Origin: Aporhodopirellula aestuarii
GTDB taxonomy: Bacteria > Planctomycetota > Planctomycetia > Pirellulales > Pirellulaceae
Direction: 5' to 3'
DNA: 64,000 nt
NCBI RefSeq assembly: GCF_023701485.1
Contig: NZ_JAMQBK010000031.1
Span: 186,001-250,000 of the forward strand
Both the position numbers and the translations under genes were made by a program. Shown here one piece after another: positions 43,608 through 52,091 of the stretch (the first letter of the stretch is position 1; every line of letters starts with the position of its first letter). A model generated the notes under the pieces. The model searched no databases. It worked only from the letters and a program-made list of their open reading frames with translations, and had not been told where the DNA came from.

Positions 43608-44879
43608 ATGAAATCTCCATTAATGTTCCCCCTCTCAGCCGTCTTGGCCCTCGCAATACTGACCGCCGGTTGCAGCCGCGACCGCAGCGGCGAGGCGACG
43701 ACGAAGGCGGTCACATCCGATTCGCCAACCGAAACCGTAACCGCCCCCATCGCGGAAACACCGGCCTCGGCGAACACGGAAAGCCAGGCCATTACTACCG
43801 AACCGGCGGGGCAGACCGCCCCCGCTGCCTCAGCCGCCTCCGACACGGAACCGGGTGAGCCCGTCTCCGATTCCCCCCCGCGAATGTTGCCCACCCCAGG
43901 ATCGGATTCGCCGGCAACCGATACGATGGCTAACGCAAACGTCTCAACCGGGACCTCACCGGATGGCACAGACGAAATGGCCACCGAGGAGGCTCCAGAC
44001 GTCGGCGATGACCTCGACGAGGAATACGAGATCGATCCCGAGATCATGGCGCACATCGAAGCTCAACGGGTGGCCCTGCGACGGATTGCGGACACCTACG
44101 CGCCGCCCCCTGGTGCCAAACAACTCGGCGAGCAGCCCGATCTTTGGGTCGACCTCAAAGCCAAACGGGTTTACGTCGACGGCTACGTCGCGATGAACCG
44201 CGGCCCGCTCGAAATGTTGGCTTGTCCCGTGGGGACGAAAGAGCACGAATCGGTGATCGCGGTGTTCGCCAAGAGCAGCGAAGTCCACGCGGCGTTGCTC
44301 GCGATCGGCGCCCAAAGCGGTACGCCGGTGCGTTGGATCCCTGAGTTCTTGCCACCCACCGGACAAACCATTTCGGTCTGGGTCGCGTGGCGAAAACCGC
44401 AACCGAGCACTGCACAGGATGTCGCCGATAACACCTCGGATGAAGACGCCCTGGACGAACCCTCGCCGGCGGAGCCTTTCATCCCGAGTGACGAGTTTAT
44501 GGTCGTCGACGCGCGGAAATGGGTCCGAAGCGTGGAAACGCAAACCGAACTGGCAGAACCCTGGGTATTTGCGGGCAGCACGTTTTGGTCAGATCCGGAA
44601 GATGGCATCGAACACTATTCGGCCAACGCGGGCGACATGATTTGTGTTTCCAACTTCAGTACCGCGATGCTCGATGTGCCGTTCAACAGCAGCGCCGAAA
44701 CCGGCAATCTGATGTTTGAACCCTTTACCGAACGCATCCCTGAACGGGGCACGCCTGTTCGCCTCATCCTGGTTCCCCAACCGATCCCACGCGACGAACC
44801 GGCACCGCCGCCAGCGGTTGACCCGACAACTCCGCCTGACGAGTCCATCCTGCCAATCTCTGAACAGGCCAAACCGTGA
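43608..44879 (+). CDS. YdjY-domain lipoprotein
   Basis: A 423-residue lipoprotein: signal MKSPLMFPLSAVLALAILTAGC with the lipobox LTAGC. A Thr/Ala/Glu/Pro-rich segment (about 25-140) with low complexity probably spans the periplasm or forms a flexible linker. The rest is a YdjY-like domain: LWVDLKAKRVYVDGYVAMNR, LEMLACPVGTKEHESVIAV, then GAQSGTPVRWIPEF and TISVWVAW, closing with WVFAGSTFW and MICVSNFSTAMLDVPFNSSA. The domain's function is unknown; it is frequent in planctomycetes. The stop overlaps the next gene by GTGA. Confidence 0.8.
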   Translation: MKSPLMFPLSAVLALAILTAGCSRDRSGEATTKAVTSDSPTETVTAPIAETPASANTESQAITTEPAGQTAPAASAASDTEPGEPVSDSPPRMLPTPGSDSPATDTMANANVSTGTSPDGTDEMATEEAPDVGDDLDEEYEIDPEIMAHIEAQRVALRRIADTYAPPPGAKQLGEQPDLWVDLKAKRVYVDGYVAMNRGPLEMLACPVGTKEHESVIAVFAKSSEVHAALLAIGAQSGTPVRWIPEFLPPTGQTISVWVAWRKPQPSTAQDVADNTSDEDALDEPSPAEPFIPSDEFMVVDARKWVRSVETQTELAEPWVFAGSTFWSDPEDGIEHYSANAGDMICVSNFSTAMLDVPFNSSAETGNLMFEPFTERIPERGTPVRLILVPQPIPRDEPAPPPAVDPTTPPDESILPISEQAKP

Positions 44880-46129
44880 ACGACGTTCATGGCTCTGAAA
44901 ACCAACACGCCCCGGTTCAAGTGCTGTTAGTCGGCGCCGGTGTCGTCGGACGCGCGATCGCGGTGGATCACTTGCGATCGGGAATCGAGGTCTGGATGTC
45001 TGACGTTGACGAAGACGTGCTGCGTAAGAGCTGTGACTTGGTCTTGCGCGAGAGCGATGGGGTAGCCGATTCGGCATCGCCATGGGGCGCCCGCATCCCG
45101 ATGCCGATCGTCCATTTCTCGCCACCGGAAACGCGTGCCGGTTCACAAGACACGCCGACCACATCTGCCGTTCCCCGTTGGCTTCTCATTGAATCGATCG
45201 CCGAACGCCTCGATGTGAAGCAGGCATTCTTTGCCCAAGCGGAACAGTGGTTTGACCGAGCGGCGGTCTTGACCACCAACACGTCAACGCTTCCGATCGG
45301 GTCGATCGCGGCCAAGATGCAATCCCCGGAACAACTTTGCGGCCTGCATTTCTTTATGCCGGTGACCGATCGCCCAGCCGCGGAGATCATCCCGCACCAA
45401 TCTTCTTCCGACCTTCACGATTCAAACGCTTCGACGCATCCGGAAGTGGTCCAAACATGCTGCGAACACGTCAAAACGCTCGGCAAAACCCCGCTGAAGG
45501 TTCGCGATGCCCCCGGATTTGTGGTCAACCGATTATTGGCCCCTTATCTAAACTTGGCAACCGATCTGTTATGTGGCGGCATCGAGGCCCAAACGATTCG
45601 GACAGCAGCTCTGCGATATGGGATGCCGATTTCGCCGTTTGAACTTGTCGATTTAATCGGAACTCGCACCGCGTTTGACGGTGGCCGAATCGTCTGGAGT
45701 GCGTTCCCTGGACGGATGGATCCTTCTCCGCTACTGCCAGCCCTAGTAAAACGGAAATTGGCGGGAGTCGCCGTCGGCGAAGGTTTTTATCGCTATGACG
45801 AAAGCGGGAATCGAATGGGCGACGACCTCTCGCCGCTCACCGCGGAACTCGCCGCAAAATATAGACACGACTCTTTTGCAAATTTCCCACACGAAGAAGA
45901 GGATCGGATTAACCTTCTGACGGAACTGCTCGCCGCGGCAATCCGTCTGGAAGCGATCGCGATCGAACAGGATGGCGTGGCCGATGCGGCAACCATCAAC
46001 GCCGCGATGAAAGGTGGACTGGGCTGGAAACCGGACGTGGGCGATAAGGGTCCGATCGACACTCTGTCTCCCGAACGTGCACAAGAACTTGCGAACCGAT
46101 TCCCGAAACTCAAATCGATCCAACCGTGA
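44876..46129 (+). CDS. 3-hydroxyacyl-CoA dehydrogenase family protein
   Basis: A 417-residue NAD-dependent dehydrogenase starting at GTG in the GTGA overlap. VLLVGAGVVGRAIAVDHLRS is the NAD site with the acidic MSDVDE strand end; TNTSTLPIGSIA, GLHFFMPVTDRP (catalytic His) and AEIIPH (catalytic Glu pair) are followed by DAPGFVVNRLLAPYLNLA. A second C-terminal domain (about 200-400) ends the protein. It resembles the dehydrogenase half of FadB/FadJ without the hydratase half. Overlaps on both sides place it in a three-gene operon with a lipoprotein and an exported amidohydrolase. Confidence 0.9.
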   Translation: MNDVHGSENQHAPVQVLLVGAGVVGRAIAVDHLRSGIEVWMSDVDEDVLRKSCDLVLRESDGVADSASPWGARIPMPIVHFSPPETRAGSQDTPTTSAVPRWLLIESIAERLDVKQAFFAQAEQWFDRAAVLTTNTSTLPIGSIAAKMQSPEQLCGLHFFMPVTDRPAAEIIPHQSSSDLHDSNASTHPEVVQTCCEHVKTLGKTPLKVRDAPGFVVNRLLAPYLNLATDLLCGGIEAQTIRTAALRYGMPISPFELVDLIGTRTAFDGGRIVWSAFPGRMDPSPLLPALVKRKLAGVAVGEGFYRYDESGNRMGDDLSPLTAELAAKYRHDSFANFPHEEEDRINLLTELLAAAIRLEAIAIEQDGVADAATINAAMKGGLGWKPDVGDKGPIDTLSPERAQELANRFPKLKSIQP

Positions 46130-47511
46130 ATGAGTTCATGACCCCATTCTGTTTCCCCGACGTCAAGAATAGAACGTTGGCGGATAGCAAATCCAACCTC
46201 CAAGTGCTTCTGGCTTGGACGCTTGGAGTGTTGCTCTGCACTGCCACCGTCGCTCAAGGAACCACACCCACCAACGTCACGCCCGCGCCTGGTGCATCCA
46301 CAGCGGACGCGACCAATCCGGATCAATCGAGCCAGGATGCTGCCGCACCCGAATCGGATTTGCCATCGGTTGAAAAGAACGGAGACGCCCAACAGATTCT
46401 CGATGGCTGCGACGGACGCGAGCTTTCGGTGCGTAAGTTCAACCCGATCCCTCAGCTGAAAGTTGCCTCGACGCCGCTAACGCACGCCCGCTTTCCAGTC
46501 GTCGACGTGCACACACATATTTTTTATCGATTGCGTCACAACGAGGAAGCGCTCGATGACCTCGTCGCGATGATGGACCGCAACCGGATCGCGGTCTGCG
46601 CGTCGCTCGACGGGAAACTCGGTAGCCAACTCGACGAACACCTCGAACATCTGTGGTCGCGATACCGCGACCGTTTCGTTGTGTACGCCAACGTGGACTG
46701 GCAAGGCGATGGGGCGACGGACGATCCCGCCACGTGGGCCTGCCATCGCAAAGGCTTCGCCGAACGCACCGCCGAAAAACTCCGCATCGCGGTTTCTCGC
46801 GGCGTGTCAGGACTCAAGATTTTCAAACGGTTGGGATTGGGATATCGCAATCCTGACGGATCGCTGATCAAAATCGACGATCCACGCTGGGATCCGATCT
46901 GGGAGGTGTGCGGCGAGTTAGAGATCCCCGTGATCATTCACACCGCAGATCCGGCCGCTTTCTTTGAACCGATCGACTCTTCCAACGAACGCTGGGAAGA
47001 GTTATCCCGCCATCCAGACTGGAGCTTTCACGGCGACGAGTATCCTTCGCGTGATGAACTGCTGCAGGCCCGCAACCGCGTCATTGCCCGACACCCCAAC
47101 ACGCAGTTCATCGGCGCCCACATCGCTAACAATTCCGAAGACCTGCAGACGGTATCAATGTGGATGGAACGATACCCGAATCTATGGCTGGAGCCCGCAT
47201 CGCGAATCAGCGAACTCGGCCGGCAACCTTACACATCGCGGGACTTCATCATCCGTTATGCCGATCGCATTTTATTTGGCACTGATGGCCCCTGGCCGGA
47301 AAAACGCTTAAACCTGTACTGGCGTTTCTTCGAGACCCGCGATGAGTACTTTCCGTACAGCGAAAAATCTCCGCCGCCACAAGGACTGTGGCAGATCTAT
47401 GGCATCCATCTGCCCGACGAAGTGCTGCGGAAGATCTACTTTGAAAACGCCTCGAGGCTGATCCCCGGGGTGAAGTGGCGGATCGAGAAATTTCGCGAAC
47501 TGGCTCAGTAG
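46126..47511 (+). CDS. Exported amidohydrolase family protein
   Basis: A 461-residue protein starting at GTG in a GTGA overlap. The N-terminus has a hydrophobic stretch (VLLAWTLGVLLCTATVAQ) that looks like a signal peptide, then a linker, then an amidohydrolase-2 TIM barrel: VVDVHTHIFY carries the HxH metal motif, VIIHTADPAAFFEP the third His, FIGAHIANNSEDL and RILFGTDGPWP the fourth ligand and catalytic Asp. It resembles decarboxylase/lactonase members of this superfamily. Export of such an enzyme and its pairing with a hydroxyacyl-CoA dehydrogenase gene are unexplained. Confidence 0.85.
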   Translation: MNEFMTPFCFPDVKNRTLADSKSNLQVLLAWTLGVLLCTATVAQGTTPTNVTPAPGASTADATNPDQSSQDAAAPESDLPSVEKNGDAQQILDGCDGRELSVRKFNPIPQLKVASTPLTHARFPVVDVHTHIFYRLRHNEEALDDLVAMMDRNRIAVCASLDGKLGSQLDEHLEHLWSRYRDRFVVYANVDWQGDGATDDPATWACHRKGFAERTAEKLRIAVSRGVSGLKIFKRLGLGYRNPDGSLIKIDDPRWDPIWEVCGELEIPVIIHTADPAAFFEPIDSSNERWEELSRHPDWSFHGDEYPSRDELLQARNRVIARHPNTQFIGAHIANNSEDLQTVSMWMERYPNLWLEPASRISELGRQPYTSRDFIIRYADRILFGTDGPWPEKRLNLYWRFFETRDEYFPYSEKSPPPQGLWQIYGIHLPDEVLRKIYFENASRLIPGVKWRIEKFRELAQ

Positions 47512-47515
47512 CGAT

Positions 47516-48286
47516 TCAATCGCGTCGGTCATAACGCTTTTGCTTGACTCGCATCAACAACCCGATCTGGTGCTTTAGCGCCGGTTGAACGCGGTCATTG
47601 ACCTTCACCCGCCGCGACTGGTCGGCGGGACCGACGACACCATGATTCAACTCGATGTCCAACCGCACGGTATCAAACCGCTGGAGTGATGGATCCGAGA
47701 ACTCCAATCGCACGCACTGCGCGTCTTCTTTGGTCTCGCAAAACGCTTCCACTCCGCCGTCGGTTTCCGTTGACCATTGGTAGTGCCGCTCGTCGAGCAA
47801 CGCCCGACGCAGATGGCCGAGCCCCGGGAATGCGGTCAATTCCACCGGCTCGAAATCCGAACCCTTCCGCGGCAACAGCATGACGTGATCCCCGAGCTGG
47901 ATCGCGGTGATCGTCGTGGGGCCCCAAAATCGAGTTGTCGCTTCCAAACGGGTTCGGCGGACGTAGATACTCGACACTGCAAAGATGGCACCGCCGATCA
48001 AAATCGCCACCATCGACGCCCAAGCCTTCCATCCGAAGTGGACACGGGGGTCGTTGTACTTATCCGCGTGCGGGTCGCCGGTCGTTGTGGCGCCAGCGGG
48101 CAACGGGCGTTCGTCGGCGACAGGACTCTCGGTAGCGGGTGTGTCGGCAGAGGGTGAGTCAGACAAGGTGGGATCCGATAGGGCGGTAGATAGATTCGGT
48201 CGTATCGCTTGGAACCCGCGATAACGGTTAAGATAGGGCGCGACCGAGACACGCCTCGCATTCTTCCAATCACTCCGTTTTATCAT
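47516..48286 (-). CDS. Hypothetical single-pass membrane protein
   Basis: A 256-residue protein; ATG 48286 (MIKRSDWKN) is the best-looking start, with an alternative 23 codons upstream that would run into aroB's start. A disordered Ser/Thr/Pro-rich N-terminus (about 35-85) is followed by one transmembrane helix (AWASMVAILIGGAIFAVSSIYV) and a soluble C-terminal domain of about 130 residues with mixed strands (TITAIQLGDHVMLLP, CVRLEFSDPSLQRFD). No family recognised. Starts of this gene and aroB are only 7 bases apart, so they share a promoter region or one start is set wrongly. Confidence 0.6.
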   Translation of the reverse strand: MIKRSDWKNARRVSVAPYLNRYRGFQAIRPNLSTALSDPTLSDSPSADTPATESPVADERPLPAGATTTGDPHADKYNDPRVHFGWKAWASMVAILIGGAIFAVSSIYVRRTRLEATTRFWGPTTITAIQLGDHVMLLPRKGSDFEPVELTAFPGLGHLRRALLDERHYQWSTETDGGVEAFCETKEDAQCVRLEFSDPSLQRFDTVRLDIELNHGVVGPADQSRRVKVNDRVQPALKHQIGLLMRVKQKRYDRRD

Positions 48287-48293
48287 ACCTGCC

Positions 48294-49445
48294 GTGCCAA
48301 TCCCTCCCCGCACCGAGTCCGCCGCCACCTCGACCGCCGACGCCTCCGTAATCACCGTTGAATTGGGAGATCGCAGCTACCCAATCGCCATCAACAGCGG
48401 CGAAACAGGCCTCGCCGACCAGGCAGGCTTCGCAGGCCACGCGCAAGCGGCATTAGGCGACTGCACTCACGCGATCATCATCCAAGACAAAGCCGTCGCC
48501 GATTCGGCCGGCGTGAAGATTGCGAAATCGCTCAAACAAATCGACCTCCGAGTCAGCGTGATCGAAGTGGCCTCGGGCGAAACGAGCAAATCGACCGACC
48601 GGATCGCCAAACTGTGGAATGAAATGCTGGACACCGCGGCCGACCGTCGCAGTGTCGTGATTGCCGTCGGTGGCGGAGTGATTGGTGACTTGGCCGGGTT
48701 CGCGGCGGCGACATTCACGCGTGGTTTGCGACTCGTTCAAGTTCCTACCACATTGCTAGCAATGGTCGACAGCAGTGTTGGAGGCAAAACGGGGATCAAC
48801 CTCCCGGGTGGAAAAAACCTCGTCGGCGCATTTTGGCAACCTCATCTGGTTTGGATCGATACTGATTTCCTCAACACATTGCCGGAACGTGAATACATCA
48901 GCGGGCTGGCCGAGGTGATCAAGTATGGCGTCATCGAAGACGCCGAATTCTTTGAATACTTAGAAACGGACATGGCGGGAATTCTGCAGCGAGATCCCGT
49001 TCCGACTCGTCACGCGATCGCAAAGAGCTGCCAATCCAAGGCCCGCGTGGTGGCCGAGGACGAACGCGAAACAACCGGCCGCCGCGCGATTCTCAACTAT
49101 GGCCACACGTTTGCCCACGCGATCGAATCCACCGCCGGTTACGGCGTGATGCTGCACGGCGAAGCGGTCGCGATCGGAATGCAAATGGCCGCCAACCTGA
49201 GCATCAACCTCGGCCGCTGCGACGAGCAGCTTCTGGAACGGCAAACCGAACTGCTCGCCGCCGCAAAACTGCCACTCACTTGGAAAGATGCCGACCCGAA
49301 CGACATGATCGCGGTCATGGCTCGCGACAAAAAAGTCGCCCATGGAAAGCTGCGGTTTGTGCTACCGGACCGCATCGGCAACGTCGAACTCGTCGGCGAC
49401 GTCCCCGCGCCTCAAGTCGTCGCTGCCATCAAAGCGTGTCGATAA
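48294..49445 (+). CDS. aroB: 3-dehydroquinate synthase
   Basis: A 383-residue cytosolic enzyme of the shikimate pathway, converting DAHP to 3-dehydroquinate with NAD and a divalent metal. Typical motifs: GGGVIGDLAGFAAATFTRGL, VQVPTTLLAMVDSSVGGKTG, NLPGGKNLVGAFWQP, and the metal ligands in EVIKYGVI, NYGHTFAHAIE and MLHGEAVAIGM. The start is a GTG at 48294, giving a Thr/Ala-rich leader of about 20 residues before VITVELGDRSYPI. Length is usual for the family. Confidence 0.96.
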   Translation: MPIPPRTESAATSTADASVITVELGDRSYPIAINSGETGLADQAGFAGHAQAALGDCTHAIIIQDKAVADSAGVKIAKSLKQIDLRVSVIEVASGETSKSTDRIAKLWNEMLDTAADRRSVVIAVGGGVIGDLAGFAAATFTRGLRLVQVPTTLLAMVDSSVGGKTGINLPGGKNLVGAFWQPHLVWIDTDFLNTLPEREYISGLAEVIKYGVIEDAEFFEYLETDMAGILQRDPVPTRHAIAKSCQSKARVVAEDERETTGRRAILNYGHTFAHAIESTAGYGVMLHGEAVAIGMQMAANLSINLGRCDEQLLERQTELLAAAKLPLTWKDADPNDMIAVMARDKKVAHGKLRFVLPDRIGNVELVGDVPAPQVVAAIKACR

Positions 49446-49503
49446 AACTCCGGCGGTGTGCCGCGGGATGACGGCACGGGCAAATCAGCAGGGTGAAGAA
49501 GCG

Positions 49504-49524
49504 GGGCAGGGCAGGGCAGGGCAG
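49504..49524. repeat. Four tandem GGGCA units
   Basis: GGGCA is repeated four times without interruption (plus one G), preceded by another G. A shorter two-unit version is at 40537-40546. Pure G-rich pentamer runs can expand or shrink by slippage and can form G-quadruplexes. It lies 58 bases after aroB, in the gap before the SH3-domain protein gene, and outside coding sequence. Confidence 0.6.
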
Positions 49525-49698
49525 ACAACTCAGCCGCGAGGGTGTGCTGGAGCGTGACGCAAGACTCGTAGTTCGAGAACTGATCTTGCCGTCACGTCGG
49601 TTTTCTAGCTATCGCTGACTTCATAGCCTCGGCGTCGCCGCAGCTATCGAACTTGCTCATTGAACCGTTCCTTTACCCGTCACAACGGAAGCCGCACG

Positions 49699-51876
49699 AT
49701 GCGTCGGTCCCCGCTGACTTATTTATCGCTCCAATTCCCGGCTCGTTCTGTGTGGACGTCAGGCGTCTGCGTGCTGCTTTTTGCCGCATTCGGACTCGTT
49801 TGCCCTGCCGTACCGGCGCAAACAATCGCTGCCCCATCCGGCGAATCCGGCCCCGCGAACACGGTCGTCTCGGAGCCCTATCTCGTGTTTGTTGCCGAAG
49901 AAGCGGCACATTTGCGCTGCGGCCCGTCAGGCGAATACTACCGCACCGATCCGCTGCGCCATGGTCAAGAACTCGAGGTTTACGTCGAAACCGAAGACGG
50001 CTGGCTAGGCGTTCGCCCGACCGAAGACAGCTTTTGCTGGATCCCAGCCGATGCGACTCAGTTAGTCCAGTCCGATCTGCCAGCGAACGTCAAACCTGAC
50101 GCCATTGAAGCCGAAATCATCGAAGACAAGACGGTCGCCTGGATCGGCACCAATCTAGGACGGGCGCGTCGTTATCGCTGGCAAGTGCAGCTCGGCGAGG
50201 GCGAAATCGTCACGATCCTGGGTCGCAGCGAACGCGACGGCCCCGATGGCCCTCAGACCTGGTACCGAATCGTGCCACCCTCGGGCGAGTTTCGCTGGAT
50301 CCATCAAGATCAAGTCGCCACGACGGCCGAAGAGTTGATCGCCAGTTTGCGAAACGAAGACTCCGGCGAACCCGTCGAATTCCTTCCCGCCGGCCCATCC
50401 TCGATCTCGAATCCAAGCGGCCGCGCCGACCGGATCGCCTCCGCATCACGCTCGGGTGCCGCCGGATCGGGACTACGCCGCGTCTCCGACGACCAGCCTT
50501 ACCGAGAGAATTCGTCCGACGACGCCGAACGAAAACGGCTGGAATCACTTGCCGAAATCCGTCGACTCGATGAAATCGAACGGAACATCGAAGCCCGTCG
50601 CCGCAGCCGGTTTGATCGCGAATCAGACGACTCGAATTCCGGCAGTGCGATCGCCAGTGACTCCTCGTCCGCAAACGCCGAGCACATCGCCGGCCATGAA
50701 TCTGACGCCCACCACCCGCGCAGTTTCTCGCAACGGGTGACCGATAGCATTTCATCGTTAATCGGTGGTCGCAAAACGGATGCTCAAGAACTCGAACCAT
50801 CGACCCAGTCGAGCCGCCGGTTGCCGGACCTCGTTCCAATCGGCAGTGGATTGGCGTCTAACTATCACGCCCCTGCCGAAACTTACCCGAGCGAACCGAT
50901 AGTCGAACCGACCGCCCCTGCCGCGGCAAATACCTTGGCTGAAGCCGCACCCGCGCCGAGCGTGACGTTGCAGACTCCTTCCGCATTGCCCAACGCCGCA
51001 ACGCCGGCTCCCAAAACGGTCGCCGCGACGGCTCATCCTGAATTCCGTTCCGGAGAGTCTCAGATCGCCATCATGTCAGCACCTCGACTCGTCGCTCGCT
51101 CGGAAGCTCCTCTGACGTCGCCGAATTCGTTCGTGACACCTCGAAAACTTCGCACGATCACCGCGGCCCAAATCGAAGAGGTGCAGCAAGCGGTCGCATC
51201 CTCCTCGCCCGAGTCGCTGCCGATGATCATGTCCTCCTTGATGGCACGCGGGGCATCGGCCCCCGAAATTCGACTCGTCGCTGACGCCGCCCAGCGGTTC
51301 TCAATGCACGACCTCGCACAACGGGCGCGTGATTACGAATCGTTGGCCCGCCGCCGCGATGGTGATACCGTCGTATCGACACAGTATCTCGGCACCCCGA
51401 GCATGATCGCCAGCACGCCATCCTACCCGGTCGCGCCATCCTACCCGGTCACCCCCCACAGCTCGGCCGCCCCCGCCTATCCCGCACCGGCCTCTTCGCC
51501 GACGACCGGTGGCAACTTTGTCGCACGAACGGGTGGGCTGATTTTCAGTCAATCGACAAACGCGATCGTCCCCACCTCGCACACCGAAATCCAACCGATC
51601 GCCGCAGCTCCGACGGCTGGGTCGATCGACTCGCCAACGCCCGCGATGGAACAAAGCGGGACGCTCGTCGAGGTGTATTCCGCCGATCCCAACCGGCCCC
51701 CATACGCGATTACTGACCAAGGTGGTCAAACGCTCGCGTACGTCACTCCGGCTCCTGGAGTCGATCTGAAAAAGCACTTGGGCAGCCGAGTTCGCGTGCA
51801 GGGTGAAAGCGGATTTTTGCAAGGACTCGACACTCCTCACGTGCTGGCAACCGCCGCCGAGAGGCTTCTCCGCTAG
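49699..51876 (+). CDS. Exported SH3-domain protein, mostly low complexity
   Basis: A 725-residue exported protein. ATG 49699 is chosen: it gives a signal peptide (SVWTSGVCVLLFAAFGLVCP, cut near AQ) and has GGAAG upstream; a TTG at 49660 would add 13 residues. Residues about 55-110 form a bacterial SH3 domain (LRCGPSGEYYRTDPLRHGQE, then WIPAD) and a second, similar unit follows (about 120-195). The rest is Ser/Pro/Ala/Arg-rich and probably disordered, with a short ordered end (VEVYSADPNRPPYAITDQGG, VDLKKHLGSRVRVQG) resembling a nucleic-acid-binding or OB-like strand set. Likely a cell-envelope protein. Confidence 0.68.
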   Translation: MRRSPLTYLSLQFPARSVWTSGVCVLLFAAFGLVCPAVPAQTIAAPSGESGPANTVVSEPYLVFVAEEAAHLRCGPSGEYYRTDPLRHGQELEVYVETEDGWLGVRPTEDSFCWIPADATQLVQSDLPANVKPDAIEAEIIEDKTVAWIGTNLGRARRYRWQVQLGEGEIVTILGRSERDGPDGPQTWYRIVPPSGEFRWIHQDQVATTAEELIASLRNEDSGEPVEFLPAGPSSISNPSGRADRIASASRSGAAGSGLRRVSDDQPYRENSSDDAERKRLESLAEIRRLDEIERNIEARRRSRFDRESDDSNSGSAIASDSSSANAEHIAGHESDAHHPRSFSQRVTDSISSLIGGRKTDAQELEPSTQSSRRLPDLVPIGSGLASNYHAPAETYPSEPIVEPTAPAAANTLAEAAPAPSVTLQTPSALPNAATPAPKTVAATAHPEFRSGESQIAIMSAPRLVARSEAPLTSPNSFVTPRKLRTITAAQIEEVQQAVASSSPESLPMIMSSLMARGASAPEIRLVADAAQRFSMHDLAQRARDYESLARRRDGDTVVSTQYLGTPSMIASTPSYPVAPSYPVTPHSSAAPAYPAPASSPTTGGNFVARTGGLIFSQSTNAIVPTSHTEIQPIAAAPTAGSIDSPTPAMEQSGTLVEVYSADPNRPPYAITDQGGQTLAYVTPAPGVDLKKHLGSRVRVQGESGFLQGLDTPHVLATAAERLLR

Positions 51877-51898
51877 CCGCGATATCGCCGCAGAAGCA

Positions 51899-51927
51899 TT
51901 GACACTGAACCGGTCTTTCGATAGGTT
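51899..51927 (+). promoter_or_regulatory. Probable nusA promoter
   Basis: TTGACA (51899-51904), a 17-base spacer, then TAGGTT (51922-51927). The -35 box is perfect and the -10 box keeps the important first T, second A and last T. Transcription would start near 51934, about 158 bases before the nusA ATG and only about 23 bases before the hairpin at 51957. Confidence 0.55.
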
Positions 51928-51956
51928 CGATAGCACAGACTTCAGGCAAACCTTTG

Positions 51957-51991
51957 TTGGCCCGGGCCTTTTCGGTCCGGGCTAATTTTTT
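51957..51991 (+). terminator. Intrinsic terminator in the nusA leader (possible attenuator)
   Basis: TTGGCCCGGGCC and GGTCCGGGCTAA pair as a 12-bp stem with two G-U pairs around the loop TTTTC, followed by six Ts. This is a textbook intrinsic terminator. It lies 80 bases after the upstream gene's stop, so it may simply end that transcript, but it also sits just downstream of the predicted nusA promoter and would cut nusA transcripts at about 58 bases. Confidence 0.72.
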
Positions 51992-52091
51992 ATCCCCTAC
52001 TTCATGGTGGATAGACCTATGGTTGTGTTTGCAACGTCTTTTCCCCACAAATTCCAAGCCCTTTTCATCCTCGCCGCCCCTCTTTGTCGCC

